Source: Arthrobacter sp. B2a2-09 (GTDB lineage: Bacteria; Actinomycetota; Actinomycetes; Actinomycetales; Micrococcaceae). From it: 64,000 nucleotides of DNA. Shown here piece after piece: positions 8,658 through 16,677 of this stretch. Positions within the stretch are counted from its first letter, which is position 1, and each line of letters begins with the position of its first letter. A model generated the notes under the pieces. It was not told where the DNA came from. It did no database searches and saw only the letters and a program-made list of their open reading frames with translations. The DNA lies in assembly GCF_027587375.1 (NCBI RefSeq), contig NZ_JAMXIC010000012.1, forward strand, positions 66,133 through 130,132, in the 5' to 3' direction. Position numbers and translations under genes: made by a program.

Positions 8658-8689
8658 CTGGTGCGCCGGTTCTGGGGCCGGCGCACCAG
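8658..8689. terminator. Strong hairpin terminator after the GMC/PAS/cupin operon
   Basis: CTGGTGCGCCGG pairs perfectly with CCGGCGCACCAG around an 8-base loop. It sits 33 bases after the cupin stop and just before a type-A palindrome, so transcription from both sides meets two hairpins. Confidence 0.7.
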
Positions 8690-8697
8690 GCTTCTTG

Positions 8698-8763
8698 CCC
8701 AACTAACTAGCAGTTGTGGTCGTTTTGGGCCTTCAAAACGACACGTACTGCGAGTCAGTTGGG
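8698..8763. repeat. Type-A palindromic repeat, copy 2
   Basis: Starts CCCAACTAACTAGCAGTTG and ends ACTGCGAGTCAGTTGGG around the core hairpin GTCGTTTTGG/CCTTCAAAACGAC. It lies between the convergent genes ending at 8625 and 8769. Confidence 0.88.
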
Positions 8764-8768
8764 GCTTT

Positions 8769-9800
8769 TCAGGATCCGATCGGAGAAAGTGCCGCCACCA
8801 GGCCGAAGAGGTCCTTGGGGTCATCGGGGTTCGCGACGAGGTCGATCTCCTCGAAGAATTCTGAACCATCAACGGCATCGCGGAGATACCGCAAGGCGGA
8901 AAAGTCCTCGATCGCGAAGCCTACGGAATCAAATATCGTGATCTGCTCGTTGGAGGTCCGGCCCGGCGCGTGCCCGCCCAAGACCTGCCAGAATTCGGTG
9001 ACGGAAAAATCGGCGGACATTTGCTGGATCTCGCCTTCAATCCGCGTCTGGGGATCGTATTCCACAAAGACGTCGCCGAGGCCCAGGATGGCAGCGTCGA
9101 GTTCGGTCTTCCCCGGGCAGTCCCCGCCGATCGCATTGATGTGAACACCGGGCGAAACCTGGTCTGCCGTCAGGATGGTGGCGTTGGCCTTGTCCGCAGT
9201 GCAGGTGGTGATGACGTCGGCGCCCTCCACCGCGTGGGCCGCCGAGTCCGCGACGGTGATGCCGAAGCCGAGGGGAGCCATGTTCCGGACGAACTTCTCC
9301 AACGCAGCCGGATCCGTGTCCCAGATCCTGACAGTGTTGATACCCAAGGCAGCTCGGAAAGCCAAAGCCTGAAACTCCGATTGGGTTCCGGTTCCGATCA
9401 TCGCCATGATCTTGGCATCGGGGCGCGCGAGTTTCTTCGCGACCATCCCTGACGTGGCCGCCGTTCGCAGCGCTGTCAGCACCGTCATCTCTGCAAGGAA
9501 CGTCGGGTAACCGTTATGGACGTCGGACAGGACGCCGAAAGCTGTCACAGTCTGGAAGCCACGCGCTGGATTCGAAGGGTGTCCATTTACATACTTGAAG
9601 CCGTATGTTTCGTGGTCGCTGGTGGGCATCAGCTCGATGACACCAAATGGCGTGTGACTCGCCACCCGCGGAGTCTTGTCAAAGGATTCCCACCGCTTGA
9701 AGTCGTCTTCCAAGTACTGAATCATCTCCGAGATGATGGTCTCCGGGCCTCGCCCGGCCGTCCAGCGAACCATATTGCGGACATCGACAAAGCGCGTCAT
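8769..9800 (-). CDS. Ornithine cyclodeaminase / mu-crystallin family protein
   Basis: The 343-residue enzyme belongs to the ornithine cyclodeaminase family, which converts ornithine to proline with tightly bound NAD and release of ammonia. Markers are FLAEMTVLTALRTAATSGMV (residue ~100 onward, substrate phosphate/carboxylate region), the Rossmann motif MIGTGTQSEFQALAF and INAIGGDCPGKTEL. AAAGGAG lies six bases before the ATG at 9800. Relatives act as lysine cyclodeaminases or dehydroalanine/imine reductases, so ornithine itself is likely but not proven. An Lrp-type regulator lies directly upstream on the same strand, and a perfect palindrome sits in the intervening region. Confidence 0.85.
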   Translation of the reverse strand: MTRFVDVRNMVRWTAGRGPETIISEMIQYLEDDFKRWESFDKTPRVASHTPFGVIELMPTSDHETYGFKYVNGHPSNPARGFQTVTAFGVLSDVHNGYPTFLAEMTVLTALRTAATSGMVAKKLARPDAKIMAMIGTGTQSEFQALAFRAALGINTVRIWDTDPAALEKFVRNMAPLGFGITVADSAAHAVEGADVITTCTADKANATILTADQVSPGVHINAIGGDCPGKTELDAAILGLGDVFVEYDPQTRIEGEIQQMSADFSVTEFWQVLGGHAPGRTSNEQITIFDSVGFAIEDFSALRYLRDAVDGSEFFEEIDLVANPDDPKDLFGLVAALSPIGS

Positions 9801-9870
9801 GTGCGCTCCTTTCCCTCATAAGCATTGTTGCTACGAGGCTACGGAGCGGCGATATGCATCCACAATTGTC

Positions 9871-9884
9871 AAAGTACGTACTTT
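9871..9884. promoter_or_regulatory. Candidate operator palindrome upstream of the ornithine cyclodeaminase gene
   Basis: AAAGTACGTACTTT is a perfect 14-bp inverted repeat 70 bases before the ornithine cyclodeaminase start, in the gap between it and the Lrp-type regulator gene. On the coding strand it is followed by TTGACA, which could be a -35. Its position fits an operator for the neighbouring Lrp protein. Confidence 0.45.
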
Positions 9885-9959
9885 TCATTGAAGACCTGTA
9901 CAAAATGACGATCCAACTTTTACATAATGCTCACAGACCCGCGAGCGTCATGCCAGCGA

Positions 9960-10391
9960 CTACCGCAGGACGGAGCTGAGCAACAGGCTCGTCTCGCTAT
10001 TGACGATCCCCTCGATGCCACGAATCCTGCCCAGCACCTGGTCAAAGTCGCTGAGGCTTTCCGTGCGCAGCTCGGCCACGAGGTCCCATCCGCCATTCGT
10101 GGTGTGTAGTGCCCAAATCTCGGGAAGTCCCCTGAGCTGGCGAATGACCTTGTCGGCCGACCTTCCCTCCACGGCGATGAGCGCAATAGCCCGAATCGCA
10201 AGTGGATCGACCTCGTCGCGCACCCTCGCGGTGAAACCAACGATGGTTCCGGAGGAGACAAGACGCTCGAGCCGGCTATTCACAGTGGCCCTGGCGACGC
10301 CCAGCTTGCGCGCAAGGCTGGCCACGGACGCCCTGCCGTCCTCCCTCAGGGCAGAGAGGAGCTGGCGGTCAAGGTCGGTGAGTGCTGCCAT
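9960..10391 (-). CDS. Lrp/AsnC-family transcriptional regulator
   Basis: The 143-residue protein has the standard layout: an N-terminal winged helix (LDRQLLSALREDGRASVASLARKLGV spread over residues 6-31, recognition helix ARATVNSRLERL) and a C-terminal RAM/ACT ligand domain ending VLGRIRGIEGIVNSETSLLL. Such proteins sense amino acids. ATG 10391 is chosen because translation from it gives the usual short lead before the HTH; it lacks a good Shine-Dalgarno. It precedes an ornithine cyclodeaminase gene on the same strand, so ornithine, arginine or a related amino acid is the likely effector. Confidence 0.88.
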   Translation of the reverse strand: MAALTDLDRQLLSALREDGRASVASLARKLGVARATVNSRLERLVSSGTIVGFTARVRDEVDPLAIRAIALIAVEGRSADKVIRQLRGLPEIWALHTTNGGWDLVAELRTESLSDFDQVLGRIRGIEGIVNSETSLLLSSVLR

Positions 10392-10446
10392 AAAGATAAA
10401 CGTATCGCCCATTCCCCAAGCGGGCCTGAGTCCGTAGGGTATCGAC

Positions 10447-10806
10447 ATGAGCATCTACATCAGCCCCGACTCTGCTGCATGGTCGCTGACGGCCATGGCG
10501 ACTGGTGCGTCAGCGGGATCAATCGATGATGCGAATGGCATGTCCAACCTGGTAAGGGAAATCTACGAGACAGAAGGTTTCGAAGCCCTGTCAGGTGTGG
10601 TTTTTGCCTTGGCTCATCACAACAGCCTCTCGCTGCATGCACTCGCCACGGCCACCGGGATATCCGTGCACGAGTTGCTGGAGATCCGGAAGCATCAAGG
10701 CTCCACTTTTCACCACTCCCCCACAGGAGTAGCGTCACGCCTTGACGCCCTTCCACCCAGGATCCAGGCAAGCCTGGAACCGCTGCCTAATGAAACCGAG
10801 GCCTAG
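10447..10806 (+). CDS. Hypothetical protein
   Basis: A 119-residue protein divergent from the Lrp-type gene. The middle contains SLSLHALATATGISVHELLEIRKHQG, which reads like a helix-turn-helix (A-x-x-x-G-I-S-x-x-x-L spacing), so a small DNA-binding role is possible. No family is recognised. The start has only a weak AGGGT upstream. The gene could be real but is less certain than its neighbours. Confidence 0.5.
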   Translation: MSIYISPDSAAWSLTAMATGASAGSIDDANGMSNLVREIYETEGFEALSGVVFALAHHNSLSLHALATATGISVHELLEIRKHQGSTFHHSPTGVASRLDALPPRIQASLEPLPNETEA

Positions 10807-10895
10807 GGCCCACCTCGTCAGTGCGGCTGCCGTCCGGTTACGGAACATGACGACGCCCGGTGATGCAGGCCGCCGTTGTGGATGTTATTTTCTTC

Positions 10896-10978
10896 TTGAG
10901 TAATGAGCACCAGCGCGAAGCCCTGACTTGCTGGTCGGCAACCCTCTCTCCGGCGGGGTGCCTCAGGTGACTACTCGG
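10896..10978 (+). ncRNA. SAM riboswitch (SAM-I/SAM-IV clan)
   Basis: The leader before a sulfhydrylase operon contains GAGCACCAGCGCGAAG, CTTGCTGGTCGGCAACC and GGCGGGGTGCCTCAGGTGAC in order. This is the S-adenosylmethionine-aptamer arrangement common in Actinobacteria: a CCAGC/GCTGG stem, the conserved GGCAACC and a closing GGTGCC helix. It ends about 44 bases before the first gene, room for control of translation or termination. The subclass (SAM-IV versus SAM-I/IV) needs a covariance model. Confidence 0.85.
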
Positions 10979-11021
10979 CGTATCGACACTTTCGAACTGC
11001 AAGCGTGACTGAGGAGCACCA

Positions 11022-11279
11022 ATGCCTGAACCCACCGAAGAAAAACTCTCCTACCGTCTCGTCACGGGCCCTGACACCAAGGAATTCTGCGAGCGGATCT
11101 CCACCGCCCTCGCGGAGGGATACGTGTTGCACGGCAGCCCGGCCGCGACATTCAACGGCACGGACGTGATTGTGGCGCAGGCCGTCGTCCTTCCCGCGGC
11201 GATCGCGAGCGCGGATGCCGCAGTCGCCAATGCGGTAGACCAGCTTGATGAAGAGTTCGACGGCGAGGGCCACGCATGA
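11022..11279 (+). CDS. DUF1737 domain protein
   Basis: This 85-residue protein begins with the short DUF1737 motif (YRLVTGPDTKEFCERISTAL followed by GYVLHGSPAATFNG), found in small proteins of unknown function. GAGGAGC precedes the ATG at a good distance. Its stop overlaps the rhodanese start (ATGA), and the operon is headed by a SAM riboswitch. It therefore probably helps sulfur or methionine assimilation in a way not yet defined. Confidence 0.8.
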   Translation: MPEPTEEKLSYRLVTGPDTKEFCERISTALAEGYVLHGSPAATFNGTDVIVAQAVVLPAAIASADAAVANAVDQLDEEFDGEGHA

Positions 11280-11686
11280 GCTATGCAGGCGACCTCAGCC
11301 CGCACGACGCTTGGGCCAAGCTGGAACAAGGCGCCATCCTGGTGGACGTCCGCACCGAAGGCGAGTGGGCACACATCGGGATCCCGGACACCAAAGCCAC
11401 CGAAAACGATCCCCTGTTCATCCAGTGGAACCTTGCCGGCGGTATCCCCAATGCCCGTTTCATGGAAGAGCTAACGCAACAGGCTCCGGAGGCGGATGGG
11501 ACCGAGCTGGTCTTCCTCTGCCGCTCCGGCCAGCGTTCCATCGCCGCCGCGATCGCCGCAACCCAGGCCGGCTACACCGCCTTCAACGTCCTGGAGGGCT
11601 TCGAGGGCGAACCGGACCGCTACGGCGAGCGAACCGTGAACGGCTGGAAAAACCGTGGACTTCCGACGAACCTGGGGAACATCTAA
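11276..11686 (+). CDS. Rhodanese-like sulfurtransferase
   Basis: The 136-residue single-domain rhodanese has the CH2A-like ILVDVRTEGEW motif (about residues 21-31) and the active-site loop LVFLCRSGQRSI, with the persulfide-forming cysteine near residue 81. Single-domain rhodaneses carry or shuttle sulfane sulfur. It lies between DUF1737 and metZ with a 4-base overlap upstream and no gap downstream, so it may feed or detoxify sulfide for the sulfhydrylase. It is probably repressed by SAM through the upstream riboswitch. Confidence 0.88.
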   Translation: MSYAGDLSPHDAWAKLEQGAILVDVRTEGEWAHIGIPDTKATENDPLFIQWNLAGGIPNARFMEELTQQAPEADGTELVFLCRSGQRSIAAAIAATQAGYTAFNVLEGFEGEPDRYGERTVNGWKNRGLPTNLGNI

Positions 11687-12895
11687 GTGACTTTCAATCC
11701 TGACGCCGCCGGCTGGAGCCCTGACACCCAGGCAGTCCGCGGCGGTCTTGACCGCACCAACTTCCAAGAAACGTCCGAGGCCGTCTTCCTGAATTCCGGC
11801 TTCGTCTACGAGTCCGCCGCAGCCGCAGAGCGCGCATTTACCGGCGAAGACGAACGCTTCGTCTACTCCCGTTACGGCAACCCCTCCGTAGCCACCTTCC
11901 AGGAGCGCCTCCGCCTGCTCGAAGGCACCGAAGCGTGCTTCGCGACGGCGTCGGGCATGTCCGCTGTCTTCACCGCCCTCGGTGCGTTGCTGGCTGCCGG
12001 TGACCGCGTGGTTGCCGCCCGCTCGCTCTTCGGTTCCTGTTTCGTCATCCTGAACGAGATCCTGCCGCGCTGGGGTGTCGAGACCGTCTTCGTCGACGGG
12101 CCGGACCTGGACCAGTGGCGTGCCGCCCTGTCCGAGCCGACAACGGCAGTGTTCTTCGAGTCGCCGTCGAACCCCATGCAGGAAATCGTGGACATCGCCG
12201 CCGTGAGCGAGCTGGCCCACGCGGCGGGAGCCACCGTCGTCGTCGACAACGTCTTCGCCACTCCCCTGCTGCAGCGCTGCGGCGATCTCGGCGCAGACGT
12301 GATTGTCTACTCGGGCACCAAGCACATCGATGGCCAAGGCCGGGTCCTGGGCGGAGCGATCCTGGGCACCAAGGAGTTCATCGACGGTCCCGTCAAGCAG
12401 CTCATGCGGCACACCGGGCCGTCGCTTTCCGCGTTCAACGCCTGGGTCCTGACCAAAGGCCTGGAGACGATGGCGCTGCGCGTCAATCACTCCTCGGCGT
12501 CTGCGTTGCGGATCGCTGAATGGCTTGAGGAACAGCCGGCGATTAGCTGGGTCAAGTACCCGCTGCTGAAGTCGCACCCGCAGTACGAGCTCGCCGCGAA
12601 GCAAATGAAGGCCGGCGGAACCGTGCTCACCTTCGAGCTTCTCCCCTCTGCGGGGCGTTCGGCGAAAGAGGCCGCCTTCGCGCTGCTGGACGGGCTCGCC
12701 GTCATCGACATCTCGAACAACCTGGGCGACTCCAAGTCCCTCATCACCCATCCCGCCACCACCACGCACCGCGCCATGGGTCCGGAAGGCCGCGCGGCCA
12801 TCGGCCTGAGCGACGGCGTCGTGCGGCTTTCGGTGGGGCTGGAGGATGTGGACGACCTCATCCGGGACCTGGAGCGGGCCCTCAAGCAGGTCTAG
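11687..12895 (+). CDS. metZ: O-succinylhomoserine sulfhydrylase
   Basis: The 402-residue PLP enzyme is of the Cys/Met metabolism family. The cofactor lysine is in YSGTKHIDGQGRVLGG (about K211). RYGNPSVATFQERLRLLEG and FFESPSNPMQEIVDI are family motifs; the sequence resembles MetZ, which makes homocysteine from O-succinyl- or O-acetylhomoserine and sulfide, rather than cystathionine gamma-synthase. GTG 11687 follows the rhodanese TAA directly. Placement under a SAM riboswitch supports the methionine role. The acyl donor cannot be decided by eye. Confidence 0.9.
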   Translation: MTFNPDAAGWSPDTQAVRGGLDRTNFQETSEAVFLNSGFVYESAAAAERAFTGEDERFVYSRYGNPSVATFQERLRLLEGTEACFATASGMSAVFTALGALLAAGDRVVAARSLFGSCFVILNEILPRWGVETVFVDGPDLDQWRAALSEPTTAVFFESPSNPMQEIVDIAAVSELAHAAGATVVVDNVFATPLLQRCGDLGADVIVYSGTKHIDGQGRVLGGAILGTKEFIDGPVKQLMRHTGPSLSAFNAWVLTKGLETMALRVNHSSASALRIAEWLEEQPAISWVKYPLLKSHPQYELAAKQMKAGGTVLTFELLPSAGRSAKEAAFALLDGLAVIDISNNLGDSKSLITHPATTTHRAMGPEGRAAIGLSDGVVRLSVGLEDVDDLIRDLERALKQV

Positions 12896-12907
12896 CTTTG
12901 CGTCGGG

Positions 12908-14176
12908 TTAGCCCGGCGCTTCGCGCCAGTCCTGGCGCACCCAGGTGAGGACGGGCTGCGGCTTGGTGTCGCTCTCGTCCCTCTCTGAGCGCATTGTGAT
13001 CTGAACGGCGTGCTCGACGACGGCGGCCAGCCCGGCGGCGTCGGGCGCGCTTCCGTTGCTCTCGCTCCACCGCTCGGCAACACCACGCTGTTCGATAGCG
13101 CCGTTGCCACGGCTCAGGATGGCAGCCACGCCGGTTTGAACCAAGTCGAATTCACCCTGCTCGGCGAGCACAGGTTCCAGATACTCCACCAACGACCAGA
13201 CGACGTCCGCGGCGGGCTCCGGGCGAAAGGTTCCAAAGTCCAGCAGTTCGGTGCGGAGTCCAAAGTTGCTTGCCTGCCAGGACGCCATCCGCAAAAGCGC
13301 CGTGGGCACGGCCGCCGGTTCTATTCCGGCATGGTATTCACGAACAGAGGTCTCAACCAAGGCCCTGACGAGCACAGCAATGAGCGCCGCATCTTCGGCC
13401 CGGAGGCAGACATCGGCTACCCGGACCTCCACCGTGGGAACGTGCCGGGACAGCCTGGCGTCGAAGTAAACCATCCCCTCGTCCAGCAACACTCCCGTTT
13501 CGATGAGCCTCCTAACAACCCGCCGGTACGAAGCCAAGGAACCGAAGATGGCTGACGGTCCCGACGAAGGCCAGCGGTTCCACGCCTGCGTCCGGTAGCT
13601 CTCAAAACCCGTAACCAGGCCCCGCCAATAGGGTGAATTGGCGCTGATTGCGGTGAAGACGGCGAGCTTGTCCCGGATGCGGTCGAGGACCATCACGCCT
13701 TCCTCAGGAGACTCAATCGAGGTGTGTACGTGGAATCCGCAAGTGAGCTGTTCGTGAGCGGTGATGCCGAAGCGTTCGAGCATGATGGCGTACCGGGGAT
13801 CCGGAGTGGTGTGCAACGCGGCGTCCACGGGTGATGTGGCCAACGCTGCGATCCTTGCGCCGTGGCGCCGTGCGGCGTGGCTCGCGAGGCCCCGCCCCCT
13901 GCGGATCTGGTGCAAGAGCTCCGCGTAGCTTCGGCATGGCCGGGTCTGGGTTTCGATCTGCTCAAGCTTGAGCTCGTGGCTTAGGCCGGTATCGGGGCCG
14001 TCGATCTCCTCAAATGTAGCTCCGATTTCGGGGCCGTCCTGGGCATCGTGGACCGGGCCTTCGTGGGTGGGGCCATCGTGAGCCGGGCCCGAGAGGAGCG
14101 CGTCGGCAAGGGCGAGCGGCTCGCCGGTCACGGGATCGACGATCAGCAATTCCTCTTCCACACCAAAAGTGCGCAC
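12908..14176 (-). CDS. YbdK-type carboxylate-amine ligase (GCS2 family)
   Basis: The 422-residue protein starts with [18 protein letters not shown], the hallmark of the GCS2 glutamate-cysteine ligase-like family, and continues with [16 protein letters not shown] and [11 protein letters not shown], which carry metal and ATP ligands. Family members ligate an amino acid through its carboxylate; in actinobacteria many show weak glutamate-cysteine ligase activity. The start is GTG at 14176. It is convergent with metZ, only 12 bases away, and is not obviously part of an operon. The natural substrate is unknown. Confidence 0.85.
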   Translation of the reverse strand: MRTFGVEEELLIVDPVTGEPLALADALLSGPAHDGPTHEGPVHDAQDGPEIGATFEEIDGPDTGLSHELKLEQIETQTRPCRSYAELLHQIRRGRGLASHAARRHGARIAALATSPVDAALHTTPDPRYAIMLERFGITAHEQLTCGFHVHTSIESPEEGVMVLDRIRDKLAVFTAISANSPYWRGLVTGFESYRTQAWNRWPSSGPSAIFGSLASYRRVVRRLIETGVLLDEGMVYFDARLSRHVPTVEVRVADVCLRAEDAALIAVLVRALVETSVREYHAGIEPAAVPTALLRMASWQASNFGLRTELLDFGTFRPEPAADVVWSLVEYLEPVLAEQGEFDLVQTGVAAILSRGNGAIEQRGVAERWSESNGSAPDAAGLAAVVEHAVQITMRSERDESDTKPQPVLTWVRQDWREAPG

Positions 14177-14272
14177 GGATCAATTGTGCGCCATGGCAGC
14201 CCTGCGGAGACAGGGCGGGTCCGGGGCCGGGCGGGATCTTGCATGCTCCCGACAGTGCTGGCGACCCCAGCG

Positions 14273-14288
14273 ATGATCCAGCAGAATG
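14273..14288. repeat. Short dispersed element ATGATCCAGCAGAATG, copy 1
   Basis: The 16-mer ATGATCCAGCAGAATG occurs here between two minus-strand genes. It recurs at about 20099 and, inverted, at about 20025. Its role is unknown. Confidence 0.5.
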
Positions 14289-14297
14289 TTGCGTTGG

Positions 14298-15821
14298 TCA
14301 GTCCTGGAAGTACTCGATCTTGGCGCCGATGGTGTTGAGTCGCTCCGCCAGGTCCTCGTATCCGCGCTCAATCACGTAGATGTTCCGCAACTCGGACGTG
14401 CCGCGGGCTGCAAGCATGGCCAACAGCAGGCAAGCTGCGGGACGGAGGGCCGGGGGGCATCCGACTTCCGCGCCACGCCATTTGGTGGGGCCATTGACGT
14501 AGATGCGGTGCGGATCGAGAAGTTGGACCTGGGCACCGAGCTTGTTGAGCTCGGTCAAGTAGATCGCCCGGTTCTCGTAGACCCAGTCGTGGATCATGGT
14601 TTGGCCCTCGGCATTGCCGGCGATGACCGCGAAGAACGGCAAGTTGTCGATGTTCAGCCCGGGGAACGGCATCGGGTGGATCTTGTCCTCCGGCGCGCGC
14701 AATCGTGATGGCTTGGTGGTGACATCCACCAGGCGTGTCCGTCCGTTGCGTGCAAAGTACTCCCCGGAGATGTCGAGCTGCTGGCCCATCTGCTCAAGCG
14801 TGGCCAGTTCAATCTCCATGAACTCGATGGGGACCCGGCAGATGGTGACTTCCGAGTTGGTCACGATGCCTGCGGTGATCAGGCTCATGGCCTCGATCGG
14901 GTCTTCGGATGGGAAGTACTCAATGTCGACGTCGATCGCCGGGCGGCCCGTGATCTTCAGGGTGGTTGTCCCGATGCCGTCGATCACCACGCCGAGCCCC
15001 TGCAGGTAGAAACAGAGGTCCTGCACCATGTAATTGGGGCTGGCATTGCGGATCACGGTGGTGCCGCTGCGGTGCGCGGCGGCCATGATGGCGTTCTCGG
15101 TTACGGTGTCGCCGCGCTCCGTGAGGACGAAGGTGCGGTGGTCGCCGTCGGCCGGTGGGGCCTGCACGGAATAGAAGCCGGACTTGGCCTCCACGGAGAG
15201 CCCGAACTGCCGCAGCGCCTGCATGTGCGGTTCCACCGTTCGAGTCCCGAGATCACAACCGCCGGCGTAGGGCAATTGATACGAGGCCGCCTCATCGAGG
15301 AGCGGACCCAGCAGCATGATGACGCTTCGGGTGCGGCGTGCGGCCTCCACGTCCATGGAGGCGAGGTCCAGGGTCTCCGGGCGGCGGATGCGCAGATCGT
15401 TGCCGTTCAGCCAGGTGCATTCGACACCGATGGAGGTCAAAACCTCGACGATCCGGTTGACTTCTTCGATCCGGGCAAGCCGGCGCAAGGTGGTGGTGCC
15501 GCGGTTGATGAGGCTCGCGCAAAGCAGTGCGACGCCGGCATTCTTGCTGCTGTTGACGTCCACCGAGCCGGAGAGCGTGCGTCCGCCCTCAACTCGCAGG
15601 TGGGTCATCTGCCGTTTGCCGACTTTGACGATGGTGCGCCCGAAGATCGACTCAAGCCGCTCGATCATGCGGAGGCTGAGGTTCTGCTTGCCCTGTTCCA
15701 TCCGGGCAATGGCGCTTTGGCTGGTGCCCAGTTCCGAAGCGAGCTGTCCCTGCGTCCAACCCTTTTCGCCGCGGGCGTCGCGAAGGAGGAGACCTACATG
15801 TTCGGCAGTCGGTTGCGTCAT
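14298..15821 (-). CDS. MurA-like enolpyruvyl transferase with N-terminal XRE DNA-binding domain
   Basis: The 507-residue protein joins two domains. Residues about 6-61 are a Cro/C1-type HTH (GWTQGQLASELGTSQSAIAR, then MEQGKQNLSLRMIERL). The rest is an EPSP-synthase fold like UDP-N-acetylglucosamine 1-carboxyvinyltransferase, the first step of peptidoglycan synthesis: SSKNAG with K93, GGCDLGTRTVEPH with the PEP-binding cysteine C189, and FPGLNIDNLPFF near the expected catalytic aspartate. Key residues appear intact, so it may be active. Canonical MurA lacks an HTH, suggesting an autoregulator or a moonlighting enzyme. ATG 15821 is preferred over TTG 15827 because a -10 box lies six bases upstream. 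Confidence 0.85.
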   Translation of the reverse strand: MTQPTAEHVGLLLRDARGEKGWTQGQLASELGTSQSAIARMEQGKQNLSLRMIERLESIFGRTIVKVGKRQMTHLRVEGGRTLSGSVDVNSSKNAGVALLCASLINRGTTTLRRLARIEEVNRIVEVLTSIGVECTWLNGNDLRIRRPETLDLASMDVEAARRTRSVIMLLGPLLDEAASYQLPYAGGCDLGTRTVEPHMQALRQFGLSVEAKSGFYSVQAPPADGDHRTFVLTERGDTVTENAIMAAAHRSGTTVIRNASPNYMVQDLCFYLQGLGVVIDGIGTTTLKITGRPAIDVDIEYFPSEDPIEAMSLITAGIVTNSEVTICRVPIEFMEIELATLEQMGQQLDISGEYFARNGRTRLVDVTTKPSRLRAPEDKIHPMPFPGLNIDNLPFFAVIAGNAEGQTMIHDWVYENRAIYLTELNKLGAQVQLLDPHRIYVNGPTKWRGAEVGCPPALRPAACLLLAMLAARGTSELRNIYVIERGYEDLAERLNTIGAKIEYFQD

Positions 15822-15827
15822 GACCAA

Positions 15828-15833
15828 TAAATA
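15828..15833 (-). promoter_or_regulatory. Putative -10 box of a leaderless promoter
   Basis: On the minus strand TATTTA is followed by six bases and the ATG of the XRE-MurA gene. No Shine-Dalgarno is present, consistent with a leaderless transcript. Confidence 0.45.
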
Positions 15834-16119
15834 TCACAGATGGTCTACGGACCGGAGGTTTTGTGACGCAACACGCCAATTCTGCCGAATAATAGTCGTC
15901 TGGTGCGATATGCGCGTTCCGAAGCCTTCGCAACTCTCGCGCGGCTACCGGAAGCCAGCCACTCGTGGGGTACAACGAACCGCGGGGTCAACAAAATTCC
16001 CGGCCCAGGTTTCAGGGCAACGGCCACGCCAGGGATTGACAGGCTCACACCCGCTGCGAGAGGCTCTCTCGAATGAGCGCCCCAGTGATGCGTCAGACCC
16101 CGCCTCGAGTTTCGTGAGC

Positions 16120-16620
16120 ATGGGACTCAAGGCTGAAGTCCGCCCGGCCAAAGGCAGCGACATCGCCCACATCCTCGACGTCGAGGCCCAAGCGGGCCGT
16201 TTCCTTCCGGACCCCGCAAGGCTGGCGGCAGCCATCGACGACGACGCCCGCCTCGTGCTGGTCGCTTGCACCCGCGGAACATCCGACGTCGGGGGCTTTC
16301 TTGGCTGGGGGAAGACCCATTTCTGGGGCCATGACGACGGTGCCGCCCTAAAGGGGCACTACCTGGGCGGCGTCACCGTGCGGCTGGATTGTCGACGCAG
16401 CGGCATCGGGACTGCCCTCACCCAAGCCCGGCTGGATTGGATATGGCGCCGCGCGTCGGAAGCCTGGTACATCGTCAACGCGTCCAACCTCGCGTCAATC
16501 GAACTGCATCGTCGGTGGGGGTTCGTGGAAGTCGCCAGGGCGTCGAGATTCCACACCACAACGTTCGACGGCGGTGCAGGCATCCTGATGCGGGCGGCCC
16601 GCCCGACAACACCCAAGTGA
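16120..16620 (+). CDS. GNAT-family N-acetyltransferase
   Basis: The 166-residue protein shows the GNAT fold: an N-terminal VRPAKGSDIAHILDVEAQAG, strand 4 YLGGVTVRLDCRRSGIGTAL (the R-x-x-G-I-G acetyl-CoA loop) and the late ASNLASIELHRRWGFVEVAR. The substrate is unknown. ATG 16120 is used; GTG 16114 is an alternative and neither has a clear ribosome-binding site. The final CCC AAG TGA is contributed by a type-A palindrome. The roughly 290 bases upstream, back to the MurA-like gene, show no other gene and presumably hold divergent promoters. Confidence 0.85.
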   Translation: MGLKAEVRPAKGSDIAHILDVEAQAGRFLPDPARLAAAIDDDARLVLVACTRGTSDVGGFLGWGKTHFWGHDDGAALKGHYLGGVTVRLDCRRSGIGTALTQARLDWIWRRASEAWYIVNASNLASIELHRRWGFVEVARASRFHTTTFDGGAGILMRAARPTTPK

Positions 16621-16677
16621 CTGACAGTTGTTGTCGTTATGAGGCCTCAAAACGACAACAACTGCGAGCTAGTTGGG
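16612..16677. repeat. Type-A palindromic repeat, copy 3
   Basis: Begins CCCAAGTGACTGACAGTTG and ends CAACTGCGAGCTAGTTGGG around TTGTCGTTATGAGG/CCTCAAAACGACAA. It separates convergent genes and contains both of their stop codons: TGA for the GNAT gene and TAG for the ECF T-component gene. Confidence 0.9.

Noticed and set aside
11471..12769. Long minus-strand open frame opposite metZ
   Set aside because: Antisense shadow of the conserved sulfhydrylase frame.
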